Source: Theobroma cacao (lineage: Eukaryota > Streptophyta > Magnoliopsida > Malvales > Malvaceae). From it: a stretch of 64,000 nucleotides of DNA. A program made the position numbers and the translations under genes. The stretch spans positions 25,921,549 to 25,985,548 of the forward strand of contig NC_030855.1 of NCBI RefSeq assembly GCF_000208745.1, given 5' to 3'. The notes under the pieces were generated by a model. The model ran no database searches. It was not told the DNA's origin and saw only the letters and a list, made by a program, of their open reading frames with translations. Shown here piece after piece: positions 23,460 to 35,283 of the stretch. Positions within the stretch are counted from its first letter, which is position 1; each line of letters begins with the position of its first letter.

Positions 23460-24517
23460 TGACTTAGAGTAACTTTGAGAGACGGTGCTTGGCTGAGACT
23501 GTTGATCTTAATTAGTTAGCAATAAACTGCCGTGAGGAGAGTAACGATACTGCAAGGATTATATATATTAGCTGGAGCTCCATACATTATCGATTGGATG
23601 AAATGACAAGAAACTGCTTGGAAATGAGACGAAACAAATAAAGTAATGCAATGAGACCAAGGTGTGGAAAGAGTCGAGAGAACGATGACGTTTGGAATGA
23701 CGATGGAGGACTCCTTGTATGGTCTAAAGGATTCAACATTGACGAATGAAAGGAAGCTGCTTGGGCCACAAGCCAAGAGCCAACACGAACAAATTAATCA
23801 ATATGGAAAACGAAATTTCAAGCAGGGCCGCTTCCATCTTCTCTGTTAAGTGTTTTTTTATTTATTTATCCCCTTTTTTCATTTTTCATTATTGGACTTT
23901 GTCGGGCCCTCTATCTCTGTAGGAGAAACAACATGTCATGGGTCTTGAAGTTAAGTTTGAGTCCGAAACTGGCTCGTAATTAGAGTCATAGAGTTACACC
24001 TTTGCTTTTGCTTTGACTTTGTGGTCAAGAACATGTGGACCGTTTTTTTATTATATTAGAATATAACATTGCATATATATATATATATATACACATATAT
24101 CATTTGAATGATTTGTTTTACTTTCATACTAGGTTTCATCCATCCCTCCAATCCCTTCCACGATCAAATACAAGTTCAATAGCATGAAGAGCTGGACAAT
24201 GAAAAAAAATGGAGATAATTTCAAATTAAATGATATAAAAAAGGTATAGATTATGCATTTATAGTAATGAATCTACACTCTTTTCATTTTTACTTTTGAT
24301 AACATATTATATGTCAGGTAGTTCAACAATCGTTAAAACGCTGTTAATATATACATTAACGATCGTAACATATGAATGAAAACAAAATTCTGTGATAACG
24401 GTCGTTAGATTATACTTTTATAGAAACTTCAAGTAAATCTGTAATTAGATGGTAAGACACCGAAGAAATTTTATTACATTGTCTTGCTCCATTGACCCCC
24501 CAACCAAATTCAAGTGA
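23460..24517. other. intergenic; upstream region of SERAT and of the gene at 24685
   Basis: No gene is recognised. An AT microsatellite at about 24073-24090 and generally AT-rich sequence are present. A stretch at 23550-23580 (ATATATATTA) could be the SERAT TATA region on the minus strand. Confidence 0.4.
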
Positions 24518-24525
24518 TATAAATA
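24518..24525 (+). promoter_or_regulatory. TATA box of the gene at 24685
   Basis: A perfect TATAAATA lies about 165 bases before the ATG and is followed by a CT-rich leader typical of plant 5' UTRs. Confidence 0.55.
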
Positions 24526-24684
24526 GTTTTGTTCATGCACAAAACTCTCATTGTCTAAATTCTCATCCTCTCTTCCCTTACAGTCTTCTTCTTGCTTCAC
24601 TTGTTCTTCTTCCAGCAAGTGCTGCATCATCACATGCACATACACTCTTGAGAAAAAACACTTCATCCTCTCACTCTAAAGATT

Positions 24685-24978
24685 ATGTCTACACCTCCAG
24701 GAATGCCACCATCTTCATCTGCAAGCGAGGAGCCTGCAGAAATGAAATCCACTCCGAAGTTAAGTGATGATGATGGTGATCAAGGGTCGATGGCTGCAGC
24801 ACCAACCTTGGTTGCTATGGAGATATCAATCCAAGGGGTTGATGTCAACAATGAGGTTTCGGAGACCGCAGTGCTGATATCAGGGCCTGCGATCAACGAG
24901 AAGCCTCCCGTGGCCAAAGCAGCAGGATCATCAGCTGCACCTCCTAGGAGGAGAAACACTGTAGGTACGCACACATAA
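24685..24978 (+). CDS. small protein of unknown function, 97 aa, or first exon of a larger gene
   Basis: The open frame starts at an ATG behind a TATA box and CT-rich leader. The product is low in complexity: Pro/Ser-rich start, acidic DDDGDQ, then an Ala-rich and basic end (PPRRRNT). There is no signal peptide or membrane helix. A GTACGC donor-like site overlaps the last codons after NTVG, so this could be exon 1 of a gene whose later exons are not visible; the 1.2 kb that follows is AT-rich without a coding match. I do not recognise a family. Confidence 0.45.
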   Translation: MSTPPGMPPSSSASEEPAEMKSTPKLSDDDGDQGSMAAAPTLVAMEISIQGVDVNNEVSETAVLISGPAINEKPPVAKAAGSSAAPPRRRNTVGTHT

Positions 24979-26214
24979 ACATATATATATATTTCTTTCT
25001 CTTTATATATATATGTCTACTTTAGAAAATCATTTTATTGGCACTAAATTAGAAGGCAACACTTAAAAAGAGATAAAAATTAAAGATTGTTTAAAGCTTT
25101 AACCAATAATTAATGACACTTTTAAAGTTATGTATAATTCTTTTTTATTTTTTTTATTGTCTTTGTTTGATTTTCATGAATAAAAAAAGTTTTGGTTTCA
25201 ATGTAATTTATATTAAAATTTGATTTTTTTTAATAATCTATATGTTTAATGATTCTTAATATGAAAAAGTGAACAGAAAAACTCATGAAAAATAAATTTA
25301 TAATATAAAAGGTAAGAGTATTAAGTGTTTAAAAAAGAAAAATGAATTTATTTTGAGAAATATCAAAGATAAAGAAAGAAAAGAGTATGTTTGTTTTCTT
25401 TCATTTGAATGAATTGTGTATTATTCTTTTTAAACAATGATGAACAAGTGTGATTAAACCACAAAAGATGAAGGTTTTGATCATACGATTTTCACTAGGA
25501 ACTTTTATTAAATAGTTGGATTTGGTACAATTAAATTGTTTTTGTTTAATTAAAGTAAAATTATAAAATTATAAAATAATTTATTTTGTTTAATAGTAGT
25601 ATCAATTTTTCGTTATGATTGAAAAAATTATTTAACTATAAAGTAAAATTTAAAAATTTGTTTGAGTTAACAGAGTAAGTGGACCCAAGAGAGAGAAGGG
25701 GCCGGGGAAGGGGAATGGAAAGAAATCTGTCGCTGTTTCTTTCCTAAACAAAAACACTTGCCTTTTAATCCTAGCTCCCATAGTTAAGAGCTATAAGAAC
25801 CAGACAGAACACTAAAAAGGGAGAACAGGCGAAACTCAGCTGTTTCTGTTTTTTGTAGATATGAGTCTGTTGACGGCATAAAATGCTGTCTGGCAGTATG
25901 TAAATCAGCTGCCAGTGAATTAGTAGACTATGTTGTACAGATAGAAACAAACTCAACTCATTCAATTCCGAATCCTGATAAAAGATTCAAAAAATCTGAA
26001 AGAATTTATGAATTTGAGCAAAACCCAATCAAATTCCATCACCCTTTTTTGTAAGGTTGTTTTACTTACCAAATTTCCTCGTCAAAGTTTTACACTTTCC
26101 TGAGAAACTAGGGTTCAGTCTTGCTGTATAAATACCAGGCTCTGCTTTTTGTTGCTAGTAAGCAAAACCGAAACACTTAATTATACAGGTAAACGGGAGC
26201 TCGCTCAACTTCTA
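24979..26214. other. AT-rich spacer before ADA2b
   Basis: Very AT-rich from 25000 to 25680, with no coding signal. A TATA-like segment (TATAAATA, about 26127-26134) lies some 85 bases before the ADA2b ATG. Confidence 0.45.
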
Positions 26215-29200
26215 ATGGGTCGTTCTCGCGGGAATTTTCACTCTGCTGATGAGGACCCCACCCAGAGGTTTGCCTTCTTTTCCCATCTTTCTTTTTGAAG
26301 AATCATTGTCTTGAATTGTATAATCGTTTCAAAATTATCTGCATTTGAGCTTTGCATGGTGAAGGGCTAAGATTACTTTTCAGAAATTTGACATGTTGGT
26401 TTGAGTTTGAACTGTTACATTTTTAGTTGGTTCATTTTTGAGTTGGAAAAAGGCACAAGGGGCTGCTTAAGATGTTTTCTTAGCTGCACAAATACGTTGC
26501 AAGATGGAAATTCAACTCATGGAATTCGTTGCTACAAATAATTTGAGAATAAAGTGATAATGTGAACAGAGGCTATGATTAGGAATAATGATCATGTGTT
26601 TATTTACTACGACAGTCTCGTATGTAGAATTGCTGTTATGAATTGATTTTTCTCTTGTCTCCTCCAGTTGGTGTTGATAGATTTGATTAATCTCATCTGC
26701 CATTTAATTATAAAGGATTGTTTCATTAACTATAAGGTTTCTTTCTTATGGGGAATCCTAAATACTCAGAATCTAATCTCCTTTATTATGGTAATGAATG
26801 TTTATGATTACAAAGGACGGAGATCTGTTGTGTTGCTCTCGTTTTGACAGCTTTCAACATTTTTCCCCTGTGATTGTGTAACAATTAATGGTTACTTGGA
26901 TTAGCAGCATCTGTTTCTTTATGTTTCTTATTGTGATATAGTCGGTTAATGAGTGTTTTACATATCTCTTTTTGGCATGCTTCATTTAAATACCCATTTT
27001 CTTATAACGCAGATCAAGGAGAAAAAAGAATGCATCTGCTGGAGAAAATTTAGAATCTTCATCTTCAGGTACTTTTCCACCATTATGTAGTTTCAAAAAG
27101 CAGCCCCTCTCAGAGTGAATTTTGCAGTAGAAGGATTTTTTTATGGTGCAATAATATGACAACCTGAAGAGATGTTTAGCTCATGAACCACCATATCTGT
27201 GTTTTTATCTGTGGATGAAAATTTAATACTAGTGCTATCATGGTGACTGTTAAGGGCCATTTTCCAGTGCAATGATAGAAGTCTTTGGCTACAAGTCCAG
27301 TAGCTGTTTCAAGAAACAACACTGGCAATTTTATGAGGGAAATAAATTGCTAAATGATTGGAATCTTTCCAGATCATCCCTTCTAGGACCTAGTGGGACC
27401 ATAAGTGGGTACAAGACCCTCTGAATGTGGAGAGTGTGCAACCAGAGACATAGTAAAGTTGATGCTTCATATCACTTGGTTGATATTCTTTTTTGCAATA
27501 TTCTATCTTTAGTTGAGACCTGGCTAGAGTTGCTAAGAATTGACCTGTAATTCTGCCCAAAGTGGCTTGGCTATGCATATATTGCATGGTTAAAAGTTCT
27601 AATAAATGGTTAGATGCTTATTATTACTATAAGATGCTATATAGAGGGCATATTACCGGTGATTTTGTGATTATTTAAAAATTATAGGCCCTTTATTAAG
27701 AAGCTAAAATAATTATGTTCTTCAGAGTACTCTTTTACTCTTTACTATTAAGCCTTTAGAGGTAATTGTCGTTGTTCATTCACAAGCTATTGTGACCTTT
27801 TTTCGTTTTATTTTCCATTTATATCCGTTTGGAGCTAGGTCAAGGAACAAATGATGGGAAAAGGGCTTTATACCACTGCAATTATTGCAACAAAGATATC
27901 ACAGGAAAGATCCGTATCAAGTGTGCTGTGTGTCCTGATTTTGACCTATGTATAGAGTGCTTTTCTGTTGGTGCCGAGGTTACACCTCACAAAAGCAACC
28001 ATCCTTACCGGGTCATGGTTAGTAAGAGCCTTCTGGAAACATCTTTTTCCCTTCCTGATAACTTACTATGTTGTCAAGTTATTTGCTTGATTTTGTCGTT
28101 AATGAATAGGTTTTAGAGGAATTTTTTACTATGCTGGAGAAAATCTGTTAACCAAATCTTTTACATTCATTTAGCAGTGTTGAAGCAATTACTATTTCAT
28201 GATTTTAGTTTTTCTTCCTTATTTATTCTGCATTACATACCTGTTGTTGTATCTTCTGTTTTGTTATGATTCAGTGCTGACAACAGAGTCCTGATTAACA
28301 GGACAATTTATCTTTTCCTCTTATCTGTCCTGACTGGAATGCAGATGATGAAATATTGCTTCTAGAGGTATTTCTATTTTCATCTTCAATGCTAAAACAG
28401 TGACGAAAGTTGTGTTTGATCCTTCTTGATTTGTTCAGTACTGCATTTCATTTCATATGTGGAATAATTAAGGTAATCAATCTTGATTCTGTTTTAATTT
28501 TCCTAATTCTAGGGAATTGAAATGTATGGCCTTGGAAACTGGGCAGAAGTTGCTGAGCATGTTGGGACAAAGACTAAGGAAAAGTGCATTGAACACTATG
28601 ATAATGTTTATATGAAGTCCCCATTCTTTCCTCTTCCGGTATGAAAGTTTAAAACTGTCAATTCTCGTTGTAGTTGTGCCTTTTAATGAACATAATTAAG
28701 CTTTGACAAATTTATTTCTCTAAAGGACATGTCTCATGTTGTTGGAAAAAATAGAAAAGAGCTTCTTGCAATGGCTAAAGGGCATGGTGAGGACAAGAAA
28801 GGTTAGTGTCAATTTTCAGTTATTTTCCTTTTTATAATCCTCAACAATATGTTCTTTTCCTTTTTGCTTGAAATTATCATGTATTTATGTGGTAGAATAA
28901 TTCTTATCTCTAGACAAGCTAAAAAGAGTGAACATGGTTCGAGGCAAGCTACACGTGTCACAGAATTTTATGTAATTATAGATTGATTCCTTTTCTTAAT
29001 GCAAATTCTTATCAGTAATTTCTTTGAATGTCTCAGGGTCTTCAATGCTTGGGGAGCTTACAGTGAAAGAAGAATCTCCTTTCTCTCCTTCAAGAGTCAA
29101 GTATGACTACCATTATCCTCTCTATTTGTATCATCTTTGTTCACCTTTGCTATTTCTTATGTGAATTTTATTAATATACCCAGAGTTGAAGGTGGGCCTT

Positions 29201-31111
29201 CGGGCCGATTACTCTCTGGCTTAAATGCAGGTGAGCCTTGATTTATTCATTTTTTTTTTGCCTGCTGGAAGATTCTTCATTTATTCATAGGTAGTTGTGA
29301 TTTATACAATGTGTACACAATTAATCTCATCATTATGAGCCTTGTGTTCTCTGTCTTGTTTCTGCAAACTTTAGATGTAGAGTCTGGGGTACGTTCTAGC
29401 AGCAGCAGTACAACACCAGCAGCTGTTAACAAGGCATCAAACATGGCCCAGGTTAAAGATGGCAATGTTAAAATGGAAGGTCTGATATCATTTACTTTTT
29501 CTGAGTTCCCATTTACTATCATTATTCCAGTAATGTATAGCCTATGTGCCACTGAGCCATTTGTAGTTTCATGCATGCTAAGAACTTCTGGTACGGTCAG
29601 GCCGGCATGATGACCAATTTTGCATTTATGACCCAATAAATCAAAGTTTAATGTTGTCATCCTAATGAGTCTTCGACTGTCTCTGAGTGCATTCTGAAAC
29701 ACTGCTCCTGGTGCTAAGTAAGCTGATTGTTATTGTCTTGTAGATCCTCAAATGGACAGAAAGGGAAAGAAGCCTAATTCTTTGGGAAATGATGGTCTAG
29801 TTGAGTTGAGTGGTTACAACCCCAAAAGGCAAGAGTTTGATCCAGAGTATGACAATGATGCTGAGCAGTTACTGGCTGAGATGGAATTTAAAGACACTGA
29901 CACCGAGGAAGAGCGTGAGATTAAGCTGCGAGTGTTGCGTATCTATTCAAAGAGGTAGGTAGCCTCAATATATTTGTTAATTGATTCCCTTTTAGATTTC
30001 TCGGAAAAAAAGAAACTTTTTCCATATTAGTTAATAGGAAGATGTTCTTTACCTCATGGCTGAAATAAATTTACTGTCAGGCTGGATGAGAGGAAGCGTA
30101 GAAAGGATTTCATACTAGAACGAAATTTGTTATATCCCAATCCTTTTGAAAAGGACTTAACTCCTGAGGAGAGGGCACTGTGTCGACGTTATGATGTCTT
30201 CATGCGCTTTCTTTCAAAGGAAGAACATGAGGATTTGCTTCAGACTATTGTTTCTGAGCACCGCACTTTAAAAAGAATTGAAGAACTCAAGGTATGATTT
30301 ATGCCTGGTATTGCTGTGTTATGGCCCACTGATTTGCTTGGCTACTTTCTTCTTCCTTCCTTTCTACCTCATTTAAATATGCAATCTTCATAATATTTTC
30401 ATTGATTGCTGTTCACGGGAAATAATTATGTACAGGAAGCCCGAGCAGCTGGTTGTCGTACATCAGCTGAGGCAGATCGATATCTCGAACTAAAGAGGAA
30501 AAGGGAAGCTGAAGAGAGTTCTCATAGAGCAAAAGATGGTGTCCACGTTAACCCAAGTGGGCAGGGGGGCCCAAACTCATTCATGGCTTCGGAGTCTGTA
30601 GCCAAGGACTCAAATTCAAGACCAACAGCGCAGGCTTCTTCAAGCTTTGCTACTGATTTGGACATAATGGGATTTAGCGAAACACAACTACTGTCTGAAG
30701 CTGTAAGAGTGTTGTTCTTAATTTCTACATTTTCGTCTGTGTTTTAAACGATAGCATTCATAAGTTACAGTATTGGTTGTTGTTTGTAGCTGTTGACACC
30801 CTCAGCCTTGATGCAGGAGTTTGCTTGCAATCTGCATGCACTCTTATACTTGAGTGTAATTTGGTTGGAGTCATTTAACTGATGCCCATTTGTGTTGATT
30901 GACATGCTGGTTGTGGCAGGAGAAGCGGCTGTGCAGTGAGATTCGTTTACCTCCACCTCTGTATTTAAGGATGCTACAGATCATTTCGGAAGAGATCTTC
31001 AGTGGCAATGTTACCAAGAAATCCGATGCTCATCGCCTGTTCAAGCTGGATCCAAGCAAGACTGATAGAGTTTACGATATGCTGGTCAAGAAGGGGATTG
31101 CTCCACCATGA
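26215..31111 (+). CDS. ADA2B: transcriptional adaptor ADA2b, 550 aa
   Basis: Thirteen exons: 26215-26267, 27013-27068, 27839-28017, 28302-28367, 28513-28638, 28726-28801, 29037-29100, 29184-29230, 29375-29479, 29744-29954, 30081-30291, 30436-30702, 30920-31111; total 1653 bases to TGA. ADA2 joins the histone acetyltransferase GCN5 in the SAGA-type coactivator complex and stimulates its activity. A ZZ zinc finger (about residues 47-93: [20 protein letters not shown], two His), a SANT domain (about 105-152, with [15 protein letters not shown]), the conserved central ADA region ([18 protein letters not shown], then [12 protein letters not shown]) and a C-terminal SWIRM domain (about 465-550) occur in order. 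The MGRSRGNF start is typical of ADA2b rather than ADA2a. All domains are intact. Confidence 0.95.
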
Positions 31112-32160
31112 CTTCCAATTTGATCTCACATCACATTGTTTAGCTTCTACTGCTTACTAGCAGTAACATTTCCATTTCTTGAACTCTATTTATCTACTAG
31201 GACCTTTGTTTACATTCACCATGTTTATGTTTCAGAACCACAGAAATTATATGAAATAACAGTCTAGTGTTTGTTGCATTAAACATGGAGTAATTTGAAG
31301 TATTGTTTACCGTCCTACAGCTCAGCTGTGTCAATCCATGGCCACGAGTTAATGATTACTCCTATCAATCTATAACTTTTGAGAAATATCTATAAATAAC
31401 TTAGTACCATTTATGGTTTTTTTTTTTTTCATTATTGGTGTTGATTTAAAACAAATATCAACATTTTTTTTTTATAGAATCGTGATGTGATGCTAATGAA
31501 TGAATAATATTTGTTTATTCTAAAATTATAAGATTACGTGTTAAATATCATTAATTGTCAAATTAGTATGACCAAACATGTTACAGAACATTTTATTATT
31601 GATGTCAAAAGATTATATATGATTGTTTATTTGTGATGAACTTATAATACATTATGGTCGTTGAGATGACCTTTGTCCATAATATTTTTATAAATGCATA
31701 TAATATATTTGTCGTTAATGATGATTTACTTATTTTATAATCATTGCTTTCTCCTTTTTTATGAAGGCAGTAATTTTGCAGAGACACTAGAATATATAAC
31801 TACAACCCATTGCTTTGGTAATTGCTGCCGACATTGCAAACTGAAGGACAGATGCATCGTTTTACACTGTCCTTCGATATGACGATCATTTCTCAAAATT
31901 TTCAAGACTTGCCACCCCAAATTTGACAAATTTGAGTTTAATATTTTTATAATAATAAAAGTTAAAATGTGAAAATTTATTTATGCTTTGTTAAAGACTG
32001 TTTACGATGAATTGGCGTGAGAGTTCTTATAAATGGAAGCGACCTTTACCAATTTCCCAGGCCACCCCGCTGTACGCCGCACGTGCTCTGTGGTGTTTTG
32101 ATAGGGTATAAATTCAATTCCAAACCGTGGAGGAATAGGAAACGTGGTTACACAGAAGAG
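31112..32160. other. intergenic, AT-rich
   Basis: It holds the ADA2b 3' UTR and then AT-rich sequence with no gene. The last 150 bases stay open in frame with the next gene but contain no better start than 32161. Confidence 0.45.
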
Positions 32161-34433
32161 ATGGGTGAGATGGATGATTTTTTTCATCTTCCCGCCGCTT
32201 CCTCCCTACTTAGAAAATTTCTGTCAAAGGAGGAAGACGAGATGAATATGAGCAAGAGCGACCTTTCCACTACCTGTCTCCTCAAAAAGGCCTCCATCGT
32301 GCGTTCCATTCAAGAGGGAATCGCCAATGGATCAGTACCTGAAGAAATTCTTGATTCTTTGCTACTAATCGAACAAGTCGACCGCAAGCAGGGCCTCCCC
32401 GTCTTTGACTCCATGAAGGCTGCCTTTTGCGCGGTTGCTCTCCACTGCACTCTAGCGTCTTTGACCCGCTCTTGGCCCTGCTATTACGACGCGGTTCAGA
32501 GGATTTGGAGATCCCGGATTCGATTTTTGGAGGATTCCGCGAGCAGCGAACTTGTTGGGCCTGATTTAGACAAGTGGAGAAAGGAAGTCGAAGCCGCTCT
32601 TTGGGATTCCGAAGCGTCTCAGACGTTGTTGCGGATCAATACTCGCGGTGACGCCTTGCGCTGTCTTAGGGTTTACGTTGACGAGGCCCGGTCCTCGATG
32701 AAGCCGGCCTTCCTTCGATTGACATTGGCTGCTTCTCCAGCCAGTGGTCGTCCTCACTGTGGCACTGACAAAGGGAAAGGTAGGCTTCTATTCTCTTTTC
32801 ATTTTTATCTACTAGTATTTGCATAATAAAAGCTTAGATTTTTGTTGGTCTGAGAATGTATGAATGGACTCATCTCTCTGTGTTTATTTTGCTACAAATC
32901 ATTGTGCTTACATTTACGCAGTTAAGTTTAAAGTGTGGTGATCTTTGTCATAGTGTGTCCATTATTTTGCTCCAGTTAGCTAGGTCAAGTGCATATGTTT
33001 GGTTCTGCAGGGATTCTAAGAGTGAATCCACAAAGAAGATGCAAGCGTGGTGTTCCCCACAGGCACTATAAAGGACCTGTTGAAATTGCTGACTCAGAGG
33101 AGGAGCGACCGTCTTACAGTAAATTTGGCTCCTTATCAACTTCTGAAGTTAACAAAGTGCAAGAGGCACTTAAAACCAGTACAGCTGACTTGCTAGCTGT
33201 AGTAACTGATCCCCTCCCCAAAGTCTTAGAAGTGGCTGAAAAGGTTGCATCTGAAAGGGCTGGGAAAACCTTGCATACTGAAGCCATTCAGGGAGATGGA
33301 AATAAGAATACAGATGTTCCTGCAACATCTGTCAATCCTACTACGGCATCTGCTCAAGCTAAGAGGGTAGCATCTGACACAGGAGGGGAAAATTTGAGTG
33401 CCAAAGCCATAGTGGAAGACCACAGTAAGAAGGGCAAGGGGGTTGCTTCTCCATCTGTCAGTCCTACTAAGGACAAGAGTGATCCTCCTCCATCTGTCAA
33501 TCCTACTACAAAACCTGCTCAAGCTAAGGAGGGCAATCATGAAAGTCAAGCTTCCATCCATCAGAATGAAGTTCCTAGACCTAGCTTAATGGAAAGGAAT
33601 GGCACTGCTCGCACGTATCAGGTGTGTATTTGAATGTGCGCCGTATTACTGAAATCAATTTTTGCTTACCAGCCTTGATAATTTTTGTAATCTTGGAATG
33701 AGTTTTTACCATTATCTATAATGACTGCATAATAACACGTAGGTAACTTAAAAAGATAAATTACATAGATATAACTTTTTTGCTGCAGTGGGAATCATAT
33801 GTCTAATCTTACTTGTTGATTATTTTTTTAGTGGGAGGATTCAATTGATGGCTCTTCTCAAGAATTATCTGGTGGTTCAACCAGATGTCGCTTACCCAGT
33901 CCCAAGATAAAGCCTGCATCGCCACTGAAGGAGTATGAAATCAAAAGGTGGGTAAGGAAGAGAAAAATAAACAGGTGGAGCTTACATGAAGAAGAAGTTC
34001 TGGCAGAGGCTGTGCGCAAGTAAGTGATTAATGTTAAGGAAAAAGTTTTCAAAATCTGTTAAGCGTGTTATACTGGAGGTCCTGCATTCATTATTTTGGT
34101 CTATAATCCTCTTATGATACTAGATATATTCTGAATTTTTATTTAGTAGTTGTTGCTGCTTGTTAACAAATATGGGATTAGAATTACTTTTGTTAATTTA
34201 TAACCTTGTTTCTTATTATTGTTCTTTTCAAAATGAAGGTATGGATCACATTGGTCTCAAATTTTAAGAGCCTATCCTCAAGAGTTTATGAATAGAACTG
34301 CAGTAAGTATGTTACAAGTTTATATGTAGCTTTTTTCTTTGGTTCTAAAAATGTGTCCTCTATTGATGTAAGATGCATTATATTTGCTCAGGGTGATCTT
34401 AAGGACAAATGGAGAAATTTGACTGGAAAATGA
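32161..34433 (+). CDS. telobox-type Myb/SANT domain protein, 507 aa
   Basis: Five exons: 32161-32779, 33011-33621, 33832-34019, 34239-34302, 34392-34433. The N-terminal 200 residues are helical with no family I can name. The middle (about 230-410) is disordered and holds repeated blocks (SVNPTT..AQAK, twice, and a related SVSPTKD). The last 60 residues form one Myb/SANT repeat with spaced aromatics (W at RWSLHEEE, W at GSHWSQIL, W at DKWRNL) and the telobox helix DLKDKWRNL, which in plant and animal telomere proteins contacts TTAGGG-type repeats. The protein ends five residues after the telobox. It is likely nuclear and DNA-binding, possibly telomeric or telo-box promoters. The start could also be the ATG at 32170. 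Confidence 0.85.
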
Positions 34434-34490
34434 TGCTTCTGATCATAGTTGTGCTACTTTTTGTTGGTCTACTGAAGCAGCCTCATTTAG

Positions 34491-34730
34491 CATTTTGAGT
34501 TTTACAGCCATTGTGTAGATATGTAAGGAGTTGACCGTCCTTTTTTTGTAAAGGAATGTAACTGTCACCACTGTAGGACTCTTTGAGAGTGGTGTGTACA
34601 TCAGGTCTAACATTTTGAGTTTTACGGCCATTGTATAGATATGTAACAAGTTAACCGTTGTTTTTCGTAAATGAATGTAACTGTCACCACTCCAAGACTT
34701 TTTGAAAGTGGTGTGTACTGCTGAATACAA
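34491..34730 (+). repeat. two-copy 120 bp tandem duplication in the 3' UTR of the telobox gene
   Basis: Unit 1 spans about 34491-34610 and unit 2 about 34611-34730. Both start cattttgagttttac and contain tagatatgtaa, gaatgtaactgtcaccact and gtggtgtgta at matching offsets, with roughly 15-20% differences. It begins about 60 bases after the stop codon. Confidence 0.8.
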
Positions 34731-34739
34731 ATATAAGTA

Positions 34740-35283
34740 GGGTTAACAAATGGTAAAGGTATATTACTGTAGTGGAATGTTTAAAGCTAACAAGACTCCA
34801 GCTATGACTAGAGGCTTTGGAATTAGTGATAGTGATATCTCTATTACAAATGATGTGGTGATGGGATTCGTTAATCATAAGACATTTGGGATAAAAGAAA
34901 ACTGTTGGATGCACATCCAAAAACCCGTTGCTTTTCTCTTTTTTCTTTTAAATAAATCTTAATTTAAATATTTCCATTAGGTTCTACAAAATAATCTCGA
35001 AGTGAACCTTTACAGTTGTAACTATACCTGTAATTCATCCCTAATCATGAACTTAGCTACACCGACTTTAAACAGCTCATATTAACTCTTGAACCTAACA
35101 TATTTTGACCTGATTTTGAGCCATTAAATTCTAACTGTTTCTCTATACAGTTGTTATTATCCCAAAAAAAACTAGAGATCATCCTTCACATGTACCTATA
35201 CCTATTGTATCATGTTCACATCAACCCAAAGAATCACCTCCAAGCCTCACCCGTCGAACCTCCATGTTGACCAAACCAACCAC
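34740..35283. other. convergent 3' spacer
   Basis: No gene. This separates the telobox gene from the minus-strand BAH-Agenet gene. Confidence 0.4.

Noticed and set aside
29277..29702. Minus-strand frame of 141 codons
   Set aside because: It crosses ADA2b exon 9 and its flanking introns on the opposite strand; no domain or start context.
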